A DNA stretch of 64,000 bases from Arcuatula senhousia (taxonomy: Eukaryota > Mollusca > Bivalvia > Mytilida > Mytilidae), in the NCBI GenBank assembly GCA_963971305.1, contig CAXARO010001834.1:29067-93066 (forward strand), given 5' to 3'. Of this stretch, positions 1 to 11,655 are shown piece by piece. Positions within the stretch are counted from its first letter, which is position 1. Each line of letters begins with the position of its first letter. The notes beneath the pieces are model-generated. The model worked only from the letters and a program-made list of their open reading frames with translations, had not been told where the DNA came from and searched no databases. Made by a program: the position numbers and the translations under genes.

Positions 1-504
1 TAAGGCCTTAAAAAGATGTGAGATTCTTTCATTCCGTCCGTATTACCATGCATTATATACCTCAGAGTGTCCATTACAATAAAATCTTTTTTCATGATTA
101 TTTTACATGTACTTGCGTATAAACAGTTTGTCTGTCTGTCTGTACATGTCTCGTAGATAGTTCCCCCCCATGAACGTCTTGATAGATCTTGATAAAACTT
201 TGATGCAGGAAGACCAACATAATGATGGAGATTTGTATAATTTAATATGAAGATAATACCCAAGTGAGATACTTGGATTATTTTTTTAACCACAGAGAAG
301 TCGATATGAAGCGGGGATATTTGTTATCGCCCTTGCTGAAAGTATCTTTTTTGTGCTTATATGATCATGTTACATGTATCTGTTATAATGAATTAAATGT
401 TATGAAATGGTAAATCATATTCATGTTTTATTTTGCTTTTTATCATGGCCCGCGAAGTTGCATGGCACGTGATTTTTCATTCTTTCCGTCTGTATACGTT
501 ACAG
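1..504. other. No gene seen
   Basis: A+T-rich sequence without a coding pattern. It has a short CTGT run near 130-150 and a CATGGCCCGCGAAGTTGCATGGC stretch near 445-467 that contains imperfect repeats of CATGGC. I see no exon, promoter or element end that I could defend. Confidence 0.5.
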
Positions 505-890
505 ACATGTAAGTTATGTGAATAAATTTCAGCCATTTTTGGCATTTTTGATCCACCTGGAATTAGACTGTTTAGATCGAATTTTACATAATTTACGCTT
601 CGTTTGGTATAGATGGATTCCGTCAATATATCCTCTAGAGTTAATAAGAGATAAAAGAAACCACCGAATCCACTTTACGTCATTCTTGGATTTGCATCTC
701 GAATTTGACCCGGGCGTTCATCTCAGTACAAAATACAGTACGATGAAAGACTGGACTATTTTATTTTTCAAATAATTCATTTTCCTCGAAAGCATACGGT
801 GTCTATACGTGTATATTTCACAACTTATTCAATTTGACAGGTCTAGTACAAATTTTTCAGATTATTTTATCCAACATAGCTTTTTCCATG
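505..890 (+). pseudogene. Degraded Penelope-like RT fragment, C-terminal part
   Basis: One frame (about 518-775) reads IYPLELIRDKRNH, then SFLDLHLEFDPG and HLSTKYSTMKDW. This parallels the better-preserved copy at 10145-11389, which has IYPQELEIKDTTDS, SYLDLYLEID and RLSTRLYDKRDDF in the same order. About 15 bases after that frame's stop, another frame gives KAYGVYT, matching AYGVYVSQLIRYSRA. It is therefore the region just after the YIDD catalytic motif of a Penelope-like reverse transcriptase, with at least one frameshift and no catalytic core. It is clearly divergent from the other copies here, so probably a different and older subfamily. The boundaries are approximate. Confidence 0.5.
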
Positions 891-1025
891 ACTGACTATT
901 TATAGACCAAGGTTATATCAGCCACTGGTGGAAAAAATCAAAATTAGTGATTGTTTTGATTAGTTTTTGCCTGGTTGTTGAACTGAGATTATCACCATCG
1001 TTATCTCTACCTTGTTGTGTTTTTA

Positions 1026-2546
1026 AGCTCACCTGGACCGAAGGTCCATGTGAGCTATTACCATCACTTGGCGTCCGTCGTCGTCGTCTGTCGTCTGTCG
1101 TCGTCTGTCGTCGTCGTCGTCTGTTAACAATTTTTCAAAAATCTTCTCCTCTGAAACTACCAAACAGAATTTAATGAAACTTGGTATGAATGATCCTTAG
1201 GGTGTCCTGCACCAAACTTGTGTTTTGATTTTTGATCCGTTAAAAAACATGGCCGCCGTTACTAAAAATAGACTAGGGGGGTCAGACTACTGTTTTTGGC
1301 TTATAAATCAAAAAGTATAAGAGATAGAGGAAATCTGAGGCCACGCTACTGATTCAGCATCAAAAGCTCTACAAAAGTCTCCATTTGGTCAAAGTCGTCA
1401 GATGACCCCTTATAGGGGTTACGGCCCCTTAAAGGTGAAAAATAGCATTTTTTCATGTTTTTGGCCTACAGAATGAAAACTATTGCAGATAGAGATTAGC
1501 TGTTGCTTGCTTAAATGTTCAGCTCATTTAACTCTACAAAAGTCGCCATAGGGTCGAAGTTGTCAGATGACCCCTTATAGGGGTTACGGCCCCTTAAAGG
1601 TGAAAAATAGCCATTTTTCATGTTTTTGGCCTACAGAATGAAAACTATTGCACATAGAGATTAGCTGTTGCTTGCTTAAATGTTCAGCTCATTGAGCTCT
1701 ACAAAATTCTCGATAGGGTCGAAGCTGTCAGATGACCCCTTATAGGGGTAACGGCCCCTGAAAAAAAGCGATTTTTCATGTTTTTGGCCTACAGAATGAA
1801 AACTATTGCAGATAGAGATTAGCTGTTGCTTGCTTAAATGTTCAGCTCATTTAGCTCTACAAAATTCTCCATAGGGTCGAAGTTGTCAGATGACCCCTTA
1901 TAGGGGTTACGGCCCCTGAAAAAAGCGATTTTTCATGTTTTTGGCCTACAGAATGAAAACTATTGCAGATAGAGATTAGCTGTTGCTTGCTTAAATGTTC
2001 AGCTCATTTAGCTCTACAAAATTCTCCATAGGGTCGAAGTTGTCAGATGACCCCTAATAGGGGTTACGGCCCCTGAAAAATAGCCATTTTTCATGTTTTT
2101 GGCCTACTAAATGAAAACTATTGCAGATAGAGATTAGCTGTTGCTTGCTTAAATGTTCAGCTCATTTAGCTCTACAAAATTCTCCATAGGGTCGAAGTTG
2201 TCAGATGACCCCTTATAGGGGTTACGGCCCCTGAAAAAAGCGATTTTTCATGTTTTTGGCCTACAGAATGAAAACTATTGCAGATAGAGATTAGCTGTTG
2301 CTTGCTTAAATGTTCAGCTCATTTAGCTCTACTAAAGTCTATATAGGGTTGAAGTTGTCAGATGACTCCTTATAGGGGTTATGGCCCCTTATAGGTGAAA
2401 AATGGTGTTTTTGGCCTATAGAATGAAAACTATTGCAGGTAGAGAAAAGCTGTTGCTTGCTTTAATGTTCAGCTCATTTAGCTCTACAAAAGTACAGGGT
2501 CAACATCAAGACCAGGTGAGCGATTCAGGCTCCTGGGAGCCTCTTG
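1026..2546 (+). mobile_element. Helentron-like non-autonomous element, family A, copy 1
   Basis: The element starts with AGCTCACCTGGACC, GAA, GGTCCATGTGAGCT, a near-perfect 14-bp-stem hairpin, followed by a (GTC)n-rich microsatellite, a ~240 bp left arm, and about seven tandem units of roughly 155-160 bp. Each unit carries the palindrome CCCCTTATAGGGG and ends in GTCGAAGTTGTCAGATGA. The right arm reads ATCAAGACCAGGTGAGCG, then the hairpin AGGCTCCTGGGAGCCT and CTCTTG. The start and end carry the inverted pair CACCTGG/CCAGGTG. It is flanked by T on both sides. No protein is encoded. This layout (subterminal inverted repeats, microsatellite, tandem core, 3' hairpin, T|T insertion) is that of HINE/pearl-type non-autonomous Helentrons. 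The sequence shows the structure; the class assignment is inference. Confidence 0.7.
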
Positions 2547-2786
2547 TTTTTTGTTACTACCAGATCATAAGATCGCAATGGAGAAGGGTGCATGGTTTGA
2601 AATGCATGTACCAAGTAAAGACCATTGCGATCTTTAATTTTTCCGGCATGTTTTCCTTGTATTGTCATTTGTTTTGGACATTCGAGTTTTCGCTTACTCA
2701 GAGGCGTAAAAATAATGTATGGTGAAACAAAGAACTTGACCCACCCATATCAAAATTAGAAATAGAGAAAAACGATGCACCTTTTT
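2547..2786. other. Spacer between two Helentron-like copies
   Basis: A single-copy-looking spacer of 240 bp separates copies 1 and 2. I see no coding pattern in it. Confidence 0.4.
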
Positions 2787-5097
2787 AGCTCACCTGGACC
2801 GAAGGTCCATGTGAGCTATTACCATCACTTGGCGTCCGTCGTCGTCGTCTGTCGTCGTCGTCGTCGTCTGCCGTCGTCGTCTGCCGTCGTCGTCTGTTAA
2901 CAATTTTTCAAAAATCTTCTCCTCTGAAACTACCAAACAGAATTTAATAAAACTTGGTATGAATGATCCTTAGGGTGTCCTGCACCAAACTTGTGTTTTG
3001 ATTTTTAATCCGTTAAAAAACATGGCCACCGTTACTAAAAATAGACTAGGGGTGTCAGACTACTGTTTTTGGCTTATAAATCAAAAAGTATAAGAGATAG
3101 AGGAAATCTGAGGCCACGCTACTGATTCAGCATCAAAAGCTCTACAAAAGTCTCCATTTGGTCAAAGTTGTCAGATGACCCCTTATAGGGGTTACAGCCC
3201 CTTAAAGGTGAAAAATAGCCATTTTTCATGTTTTTGGCCTACAGAATGAAAACTATTGCAGATAGAGATTAGCTTTTGCTTGCTTAAATGTTTAGCTCAT
3301 TTAGCTCTACGAAAGTCTCCATAGGATCGAAGTTGTCAGATAACCCCTTATAGGGGTTACGGCCCCTGAAAAATGGCATTTTTTCATGTTTTTGGCAATA
3401 GAATGAAAACTATTGCACATAGAGATTAGCTGTTGCTTGCTTAAATGTTCAGCTCATTGAGCTCTACAAAATTCTCCATAGGGTCGAAGTTGTCAGATGA
3501 CCCCTTATAGGGGTTACGGCCCCTGAAAAATAGCGATTTTTCATGTTTTTGTCCTACAGAATGAAAACTATTGCAGATAGAGATTAGCTGTTGCTTGCTT
3601 AAATGTTCAGCTCATTTAGCTCTACAAAATTTTCCATAGAGTCGAAGTTGTCAGATGACCCCTTATAGGGGTTACAGCCCCTTAAAGGTGAAAAATAGCC
3701 ATTTTTCATGTTTTTGGCCTACAGAATGAAAACTATTGCAGATAGAGATTAGCTTTTGCTTGCTTAAATGTTTAGCTCATTTAGCTCTACGAAAGTCTCA
3801 ATAGGATCGAAGTTGTCAGATAACCCCTTATAGGGGTTACGGCCCCTGAAAAATGGCATTTTTTCATGTTTTTGGCCTACAGAATGAAAACTATTGCACA
3901 TAGAGATTAGCTGTTGCTTGCTTAAATGTTCAGCTCATTGAGCTCTACAAAATTCTCCATAGGGTCGAAGTTGTCAGATGACCCCTTATAGGGGTTACGG
4001 CCCCTGAAAAATAGCGATTTTTCATGTTTTTGTCCTACAGAATGAAAACTATTGCAGATAGAGATTAGCTGTTGCTTGCTTAAATGTTCAGCTCATTTAA
4101 CTCTACAAAAGACTCCATAGGGTCGAAGTTGTCAGATGACCCCTTATAGGGGTTACAGCCCCTTAAAGGTGAAAAATAGCCATTTTTCATGTTTTTGGCC
4201 TACAGAATGAAAACTATTGCAGATAGAGATTAGCTGTTGCTTGCTTAAATGTTAAGCTCATTTAGCTCTACGAAAGTCTCCATAGGATCGAAGTTGTCAG
4301 ATAACCCCTTATAGGGGTTACGGCCCCTGAAAAATGGCATTTTTTCATGTTTTTGGCCTACAGAATGAAAACTATTGCACATAGAGATTAGCTGTTGCTT
4401 GCTTAAATGTTCAGCTCATTGAGCTCTACAAAATTCTCCATAGGGTCGAAGTTGTCAGATGACCCCTTATAGGGGTTACGGCCCCTGAAAAATAGCGATT
4501 TTTCATGTTTTTGTCTTAACTATTGCAGATAGAGATTAGCTGTTGCTTGCTTAAATGTTCAGCTCATTTAGCTCTACAAAATTCTCCATAGAGTCGAAGT
4601 TGTCAGATGACTCCTTATAGGGGTTACGGCCCCTGAAAAATAGCGATTTTTCATGTTTTTGTCCTACAGAATGAAAACTATTGCAGATAGAGATTAGCTG
4701 TTGCTTGCTTAAATGTTCAGCTCATTTAGCTTTACAAAATTCTCCATAGGGTTGAAGTTGTCAGATGACCCCTTATAGGGGTTACGGCCCCTGAAAAATA
4801 GCCATTTTTCATGTTTTTGGCCTACAGAATGAAAACTATTGCAGATAGAGATTAGCTGTTGCTTGCTTAAATGTTCAGCTCATTTAGCTCTACAAAAGTC
4901 TTCATAGGGTCGAAGTTGTCAGATGACTCCTTAGAGGGGTTATAGGTGAAAAATGGTGTTTTTGGCCTATAGAATGAAAACTATTGCAGGTAGAGAAAAG
5001 CTGTTGCTTGCTTAAATGTTCAGCTCATTTAGCTCTACAAAAGTATAGGGTCAACATCAAGACCAGGTGAGCGATTCAGGCTCCTGGGAGCCTCTTG
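2787..5097 (+). mobile_element. Helentron-like element, family A, copy 2 (expanded core)
   Basis: It has the same terminal hairpins, (GTC)n arm and right end CTCCTGGGAGCCTCTTG as copy 1, again with T before AGCTCACC and T after CTCTTG. At about 2.3 kb it is the longest copy, because the tandem core holds roughly twelve units. Part of the core has expanded as blocks of three units rather than one at a time (see the repeat at 3170-4620). No ORF longer than chance is present. Confidence 0.7.
3170..4620 (+). repeat. Higher-order tandem repeat (3 x ~160 bp = 480 bp)
   Basis: Within the copy 2 core, the variant string CCTTATAGGGGTTACAGCCC, followed by CTTAAAGGTG, recurs at 3181, 3661 and about 4141. 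That is a period of 480 (then 479) bases, against a basic unit near 160. The two intervening units also recur with their own variants: one has GATAACCCCTTATAGGGG and AATGGCATTTTTTC, the other AATAGCGATTTTTCATG. This is a trimeric higher-order unit present about three times, as in alphoid-type satellites, here inside a transposable element. Confidence 0.7.
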
Positions 5098-5439
5098 TTT
5101 CCTCACCATTTTTTTTCCTGATGATTCCAAAATTCTAAGTATCACTGCAGTCATCGTTGTAGTATATGCATATATCAAGGAGTAATATGATCAGTAATGG
5201 AGCATTTGAATTAAAGTATTAGAAAGTCGAAAACCAAAAGTAATGAAAGAAAAGTACTCTTTTTTCAAAAAGTTCATGTGGTATATTCAAATTAGGCACC
5301 TATATATACAGTTTAGAAGTTGCTTGAGAAGCTTATATTTCCTGATATACTATGTTATTAAGTTTTTGTTCTGTTTTGTCTTTTTTTTTGGACTTTTATT
5401 TTGATCCTCCAATTTCGGTTATTTTTTATAGACTTTATT
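5098..5439. other. No gene seen
   Basis: A T-rich spacer between element copies 2 and 3. No coding pattern and no recognisable element end other than those of its neighbours. Confidence 0.4.
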
Positions 5440-6788
5440 AGCTCACCTGGACCGAAGGTCCAAGTGAGCTATTGCCATCACTTGGCGTCCGTCGTCGTCT
5501 GTCGTCGTCTGTTAACAATTTTCAAAAATCTTCTCCTCTGAAACTACTGAACAGAATTTAATGAAACTTGGTATGAATGATCCTTAGGGTATCCTGCACC
5601 AAACTTGTGTTTCGATTTTTGATCCGCCAAAAAAACATGCCCACCGTTACTAAAAATAGACCACGGGGGTCAGACTACTGTTTTTTGGCTCGTATATCAA
5701 AAATTATAAGAGATAGATGAAATCTGATGCCACCCCACTGCTTCAGCATCAAAAGTTCTACAAAAGTCTCCATTTGGTCGAAGTTGTCTGATGATCCCTT
5801 ACAGGGGTTACAGCCCCTTAAAGGTGAAAAATAGCGTTTTTTCATGATTTTGGGTTATAGAATGAAAACTATTGCAGATAGAGAAAAGTTGTTGCTTGCT
5901 TAAATGTTCAGCTCATTTAGCTCTATAAAATTTGCCATAGGGTCGAAGTTATCAGATGACCCCTTATAGGGGTAACAGCCCCTTAAAGGCAAAAAAAAGT
6001 GTTTTTGGTCTATTAAATGAAAACTATTGCAGATAGAGAAAAGCTGTTGCTTGCTTATATGTTCAGCTCATTTAGCTCTACAAAAGTCTCCTTAGGGTCG
6101 AAGTTGTCAGATGACCCCTTATAGGGGTTACAGCCCCTTAAAGGCCAAAAATAGTGTTTTTGGCCTATAGAATGAAAACTATTGCAGATAGAGAAAAGCT
6201 GTTGCTTGCTTAAATGTTCAGCTCAATTAGCTCTACAAAAGTTTCCATAGGGTCGAAGTTGTCAGATGACCCCTTATAGGGGTTACGGCCCCTTAAAGAC
6301 CAAAAATAGTGTTTTTGGCCTATAGAATGAACACTATTGCAGATAGAGAAAAGCTATTGCTTGCTTAAATGTTCAGCTCATTTAGCTCTACAAATGCATT
6401 CTTAGGGTCAAAGTTGTCAGATGACCCCTTATAGGGGTTACAGGCCCTTACAGGCGAAAAAATAGTGTTTTTGGCCTATAGAATGAAAACTATTGCAGAT
6501 GGAGAAAAGCTGTTGCTTGCTTAGATGTTCAGCTTATTTAGCTCTACAAAAGTCTTCATATGGTTGAAGTTGTCAGATGACCCCTTATAGGGATTACAGC
6601 CCCTTATTAAACATGTTTCATGTTTTTGGTTGATATAATGAAAACTATAGCAGATAAAGAAATGAAAACTATTGCCAAACGAGAAAAGCTGTTGCTTGAT
6701 TAAATGTTCAGCTTATTTAGCTCTACAATGTCCTTAATAGGGTTGACATCAAGACCAGGTCAGCGATTCAGGCTCCTGAGAGCCTCTT
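5440..6788 (+). mobile_element. Helentron-like element, family A, copy 3
   Basis: It starts AGCTCACCTGGACCGAAGG and ends GGCTCCTGAGAGCCTCTT, with T on both flanks. The (GTC)n arm is shorter and the core holds about six units. These are more divergent from each other than in copies 1 and 2 and use AAAGGCGAAAAA/AAAGGCCAAAAA variants, so this is an older or different sublineage. It has no coding capacity. Confidence 0.65.
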
Positions 6789-7404
6789 TTTTAAACCTGC
6801 AATTAATATATTTTTATTTTAGATTATCTGTAAGCTAATTTTGAAGCATTGATTTAGAATGATAGAATACGAATGTTTGTTTAATTACACGGAAAATAGT
6901 GGACCGCTTTGAAAATACTTCTTTTATTTAGAACTCGTCGATTTTATATTTATGACACAAAGGAATACGGTTTAGGAAAAAACATAAAACAACATTTTCT
7001 GTGAATATTTCACATGCGTTTTGTGTGTGTGTGTGTCAAAAATCAAAAAAAGCAATAGAGGCATGGGATACTGATATCACATCAACAATTTTTAATCCGT
7101 TTTGAGTGCTTATGTAGGATAATATCATATGTGTAAGCTTAAAGGAAACTTCAAAGGCGAAAATAAAGATAATGTAGCTAAACAGAACTGGAATTCACAA
7201 AGCTTACAGAAAAAAAAAGAAGACTGTGAGATTGCTTATAAGCGCTGGTAAAGTAAAACATTTCTTGAACGGAAACAATTTACTTGACAAGTCTTGATAA
7301 CACTAAACTTACAATTGTTAAGTAGCATTAAGAGTTTAAATCCTATTTCAGTAGTTTATCATCAAGGCCGGTCCAGTAGTGTCTATTGAATAAACCCCTT
7401 GATT
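6789..7404. other. No gene seen
   Basis: A+T-rich DNA with a short (TG)n run at 7022-7036 and an A-rich tract near 7210. No coding pattern. Confidence 0.4.
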
Positions 7405-7975
7405 AACTAACTTTCGAATCGCCAATTTCCCCTTCTTGTGAAGCAACATTCCGTCCGCTCCAGCTTATGGAATTTACGTATCTCAATCGATTCGTTACTC
7501 CAGAGCGTGCGGGACTTACATCGATTTCCTTAGCAGAGCGACACGTCTGACGCAAAAAATTCTCACACAGGGTTATGTTGCTCCTCGGTTGCTGTCTTCA
7601 CTCAAGAAAATTTTACGGAAAACATCATGCACTGACAGACAAATATGGGATTTCGGTCTCGCAGATGTTGGTTTGTCAGAGGGTTTTGTTTTGTCTTCCT
7701 TTACCGTATTTGACACGCTGAATGGACTATTGGCAACGCGACTGGTGTGCTATAGCAAGCAAGAATTGCTTACTCTTCAAGAGCACCTGATTTCACTCTC
7801 GTTTTGACTTGGGTTCGCGTTGTTGATTGATATTCAGTTTCAGTTTATATTTGTGTTTCCATGTTTTACAGTATGTCTGTTTTTGTCCCGTTCTTATTGT
7901 TGTTTACTGGTTTTGTCTCTGCCCTTTCGGACTTTTGATATTCGGATGCCCCATTGGTACCTCTGCTTCTTACTA
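7405..7975 (+). pseudogene. Penelope-like RT, 5'-truncated C-terminal fragment with 3' tail
   Basis: The nucleotide sequence follows that at 11115-11655 closely: CTTGTG.AGCAACATTCCGTCC, then the segment encoding SRACGTYIDFLSRA and LLSSLKKFYRRHHAL, then the shared 3' untranslated tail ending GGTACCTCTGCTTC. The frame is broken: an extra A in the CTCAAGAAAATTTTACGG stretch and other changes leave only LLSSLKKIL, then KTSCTDRQIWDF. It keeps the 3' terminus and lacks the RT core, as expected for a target-primed, 5'-truncated insertion. Confidence 0.65.
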
Positions 7976-10144
7976 AACACGACTTGATTTTACTTGATTT
8001 GCTGCAAGAAAAATATACTGAATTTATAGACTGACTTTTTTAAAATACTGGACACTTTGGGGTGGGGGTCCGTGCAGTAATCTAGTAGATGTCAACAAAG
8101 CTTTGTCCGTTCAAATAGTGAAATGTTTTTCTTGTGAAAACAATACACTAGCATCATATTGTTCTCTTATATTGTCAAAATGCTTAAGCAATTATATCCC
8201 CTGAATGATATACGAGATCAATATTATGTACATGTATACAGGTATCATTACATGCAGTACTACCTTTGTGTAAACTTTCATTAGACAAAATGGCATTATC
8301 AGTAGGCTACAGACCCCATTTATTTTGATTATGTTTTTTAACCAAACTACAACCAAACATTATAGCTGATTCAAAAAATGCACCAGTCGGATTTTCAAGA
8401 AAACGCCTACATCTAGAACTGATGTATTTGATTCTTTTACATCAATCGATAAATGTTTCTTAGCTAGTTGTCAGTAACTTCGAGTGTTATCAAGAGAGTT
8501 CCTCCTTGTCTTGTTGTTTTCGTACAGTATTTTGTCTTAGGTTCTCTCTTGTTGAATTGAACTTTAATTTGTCGATTGAGTTTTACAGTGTGTTTTATAT
8601 GTAGCTTTGTGCAAGCTTATCAATAGGGGGAAGGTTGGATCCAAAAAACTAGTTTAACCCCGCCACATTTTATATGTGCCTGTCCTAAGCCAGGAAACTT
8701 TGCCAAAGCCTTTGTTTGTCCTTGTCATTCTATGTTAACTGTTTTATGTCAAGAATTGAGTATTTCGTTGATGATTTAGGGATTGGTTTTGATACTTTTG
8801 TATTGTATTATAAGTCTTGGGCCAATGCAAGACGGTAAGCAGTGACCTATGGTCATGTCGAAGACTGCTTGCTGTTTTCCGTTGTGATTTTTTGAATTGC
8901 TGTTTGTTTATGTTTGTTGTGTCGCGTACACTTATTCCACATCTCAATATCGTATATCTCATGAATACCTTTATTCCATAGATATAATTCTTTCCCGGGA
9001 AAAATGCTTGCCTCATCGTATCGTAGCCACCTGACAAACAAACAACATGGTTGACACTCTGTAAAAGTGAAAGTAGAATACCAAGAAATGACCTCTGAAC
9101 TTTGGTCAATTTACAACATCCTTATGAAAAACACACCAAATCAAAAATACCTCTATTTTATTTTGTATTAGGAACCATATTCGTAGACCACGAACAAAGG
9201 GAATCAATTGGGATCTGTAGCCTATTAGAATGACGTCTATATAACTTCATAGAAACATTCACAGATATATAGCAAGCAATACTACCAAGTGTCATAACAC
9301 TTACTTCAATAGAAAAAAAAGTTACATCACATTTTGTAGAAGCAGTCAAGAAAGAAAAAAAACTCTATTATATTAGCAATATAAGATGAAGTATTGCACA
9401 GAACAACCTATACTAAAACATCAATAACTTTCTTAATATTAGCTGTATCTTTATGAAATAAATTGTGTCTTGTTGCTAAAACTCTCTTCTAATTCTTACA
9501 ACTTCCTAAATTAAAATTTAAATTAAGATTTGATTTTCAAAAATTAAAAAAAGATAAAAGTACTGAAAATACCCATTTAAATGTTTTAAAATTCAATGAA
9601 AAATCCTAAAATAGACCTTTTCAAAACATTTTTACCGTAAAAAAATATTAAAACATGATGGTAATATGTTAATGCTTAAACAGTTAATTTAACTCATGTG
9701 TATTTGTAGCTGAGGTCTTAAAACAATAATCCAATAATACTGTCATTTAGTAATTATATCCCTTTTGATACCACTATGCAAATAGACTGTTTTCTCACTT
9801 AAACAATAAAATTGAATTAAATTCTTTATATTCTTATCATCTTTATGCAGTAAACTGATTTTTGAGCCCAATTTACTATGGAAAATTGCTTGGAATGAAT
9901 AAAAAGAATTAAAAAAGTAATTCAATTTTTAACTGCTAAAATATATTAGAAATATTATTTTAAAAATACTTTTAAGTAAAGAAAAAAAATACAAAAACAA
10001 TATGCTGATTCTACTGAAGTGGCTTGATAATAAGTTGATCAAATATAGAAGATTAGACATATGGAACAAATGTACAAAAAATATTTTCAAAGGGTACACC
10101 CTACATGGCTGTTTCAAGACAAATACAGTAATGCCCATCTATCC
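7976..10144. other. No gene seen; one probable dispersed repeat
   Basis: No ORF here has a protein-like composition. Around 8640-8740 the string GTTTAACCCCGCCACATTTT, followed by CTGTCCTAAGCCAGGAAACTTTG, resembles a dispersed repeat I remember from bivalve genomes (memory, not shown here). The stretch 9360-9990 is very A+T-rich with poly-A/T tracts. Confidence 0.35.
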
Positions 10145-11389
10145 ATTAATTACCAGCAATAGCACCACATACACGGCTACAACACTGTCTAAGGAGGAAA
10201 TCATTGACAATCACAAATCTGTCATTTCCTCCTTCGGCCTTTCTGTTGGTGGCAGTAATGATGGCATTCCATCCCTATATTGGATTCCCAAATTACATAA
10301 AAATCCATACAAACAGCGCTTCATTGCAGGGTCATCCAAATGTACAACTAAGCCTCTTTCAGTTCTGTTGACTTCAATACTTACGGCAATAAAATCCTGC
10401 CTTCAGAAATATTACGATTGTTGTTATTCTAGAAATGGTGTCAATCAGATGTGGATCCTGAAGAATTCAAAAGAACTGTTGGAGAGATTCTTAACTCTAA
10501 ATCAGTTTCATCTTGTAACAGCATCAAAACATTCGATTTCTCCACACTTTACACTTCCATTCCACATGAACAACGTAAATCGCGATTGGCACAGCTAATT
10601 AAACGCAGCTTTTTCAAAAAGAATGGAAAACGCAGGTACAAATTTTTCGTAGTCGATTATACCAAGACTTACTTTGTCATCAATGAGTCTAAGAAAAAGA
10701 ACAAATTTACAGAAGACCAAATAATCGACATGCTCAACTTTCTTATTGACAACATATTTGTTCAGTTTGATGGACGTGTTTTTCAGCAAACAATATGGAT
10801 TCCGATTGGCACTAATTGTGCACCTTTGCTTGCTGATTTGTTTCTTCATTCATATGAAGCAGACTTCTTACAATCTCTTCTAGACAAAAAAGACCGTAGA
10901 CTAGCTCTCTCTTTCAACCTCACGTTCCGTTATATTGATGATGTCAATTCTCGATTTGGTGACTTTCTCATACTCATATATCCCCAGGAGCTTGAGATAA
11001 AGGACACAACGGATTCTAGGAAGTCTGCTTCATATTTAGATCTATATCTAGAAATTGACTCACAAGGAAGACTTTCAACAAGGCTCTATGACAAACGTGA
11101 TGACTTCAACTTTCCAATCGTCAACTTTCCCTTCTTGTGTAGCAACATTCCGTCCTCTCCAGCTTATGGAGTTTACGTATCTCAATTGATTCGTTACTCC
11201 AGAGCGTGCGGGACTTACATCGATTTCCTTAGCAGAGCGATACGTCTGACGCAAAAATTGCTCACACAGGGTTATGTTGCTCCTCGGTTGCTGTCTTCAC
11301 TTAAGAAATTTTACAGAAGACATCATGCACTTATAGACAAATATGGGATTTCGATCTCTCAGATGAGTGTAGATGTTGGTTCGCCATAG
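10145..11389 (+). pseudogene. Penelope-like reverse transcriptase, longest copy, frameshifted
   Basis: The first frame (to about 10450) gives SLYWIPKLHKNPYKQRFIAG and SRNGVNQMWILKN. The second (10451-11389) gives FDFSTLYTSIPHEQ (motif A with its aspartate), IPIGTNCAPLLADLFLHSYE (motif B region), RYIDDV (catalytic motif C), YLDLYLEID and YDKRDDFNFP. The order and the IPKLHK signature fit the Penelope-like retroelement RT family. Defects: a frameshift at about 10445-10455; a small in-frame loss just after RYIDDV relative to the minus-strand copy at 19779-20336, which reads RYIDDVLSLNNPRFGD there; and no N-terminal region, which appears separately at 58735-59120. The ORF ends at MSVDVGSP with no GIY-YIG nuclease visible after it. 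It acts, when intact, by target-primed reverse transcription. Confidence 0.8.
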
Positions 11390-11655
11390 GGTGTTGTTTT
11401 GTCTTCCTTTACCGGATTTGACACGCTGAATGGACTATTGGCAACGCGACGGGTGTGCTATAACAAGCAGGAACTGCTTCACTCTTGTTTCGACTGGAGT
11501 TCGCGTTGTTGATTGATATTCAGTTATTTTGTGTTTTCATGTTTTACATGTTGTCTGTTTTTGTCCCGTTCCTGTTGGTGTTTACTGGTTTCGTCTCTGC
11601 CCTTTCGGACTTTTGATATTCGGATACCCTATTGGTACCTCTGCTTCTTTAAATC
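11390..11655 (+). repeat. 3' tail of the Penelope-like element
   Basis: This non-coding tail recurs after the RT in three copies and alone, 5'-truncated, at several other sites (18027-18185, 37334-37505, 48906-49071 and remnants at 40850-40938, 44187-44275 and 47445-47550). All end near GGTACCTCTGCTTC, allowing for mutations. Constant 3' ends with variable 5' ends indicate that this is the RNA end used to prime insertion. Confidence 0.7.

Noticed and set aside
1395..2500. Regularly spaced repeats resembling a CRISPR array
   Set aside because: The units are contiguous ~155-160 bp tandem repeats without unique spacers, inside a eukaryotic element.
8744..9109. 121-codon minus ORF
   Set aside because: Low-complexity, non-protein-like composition, overlapping a probable dispersed repeat, with no homologous segment elsewhere in the window.
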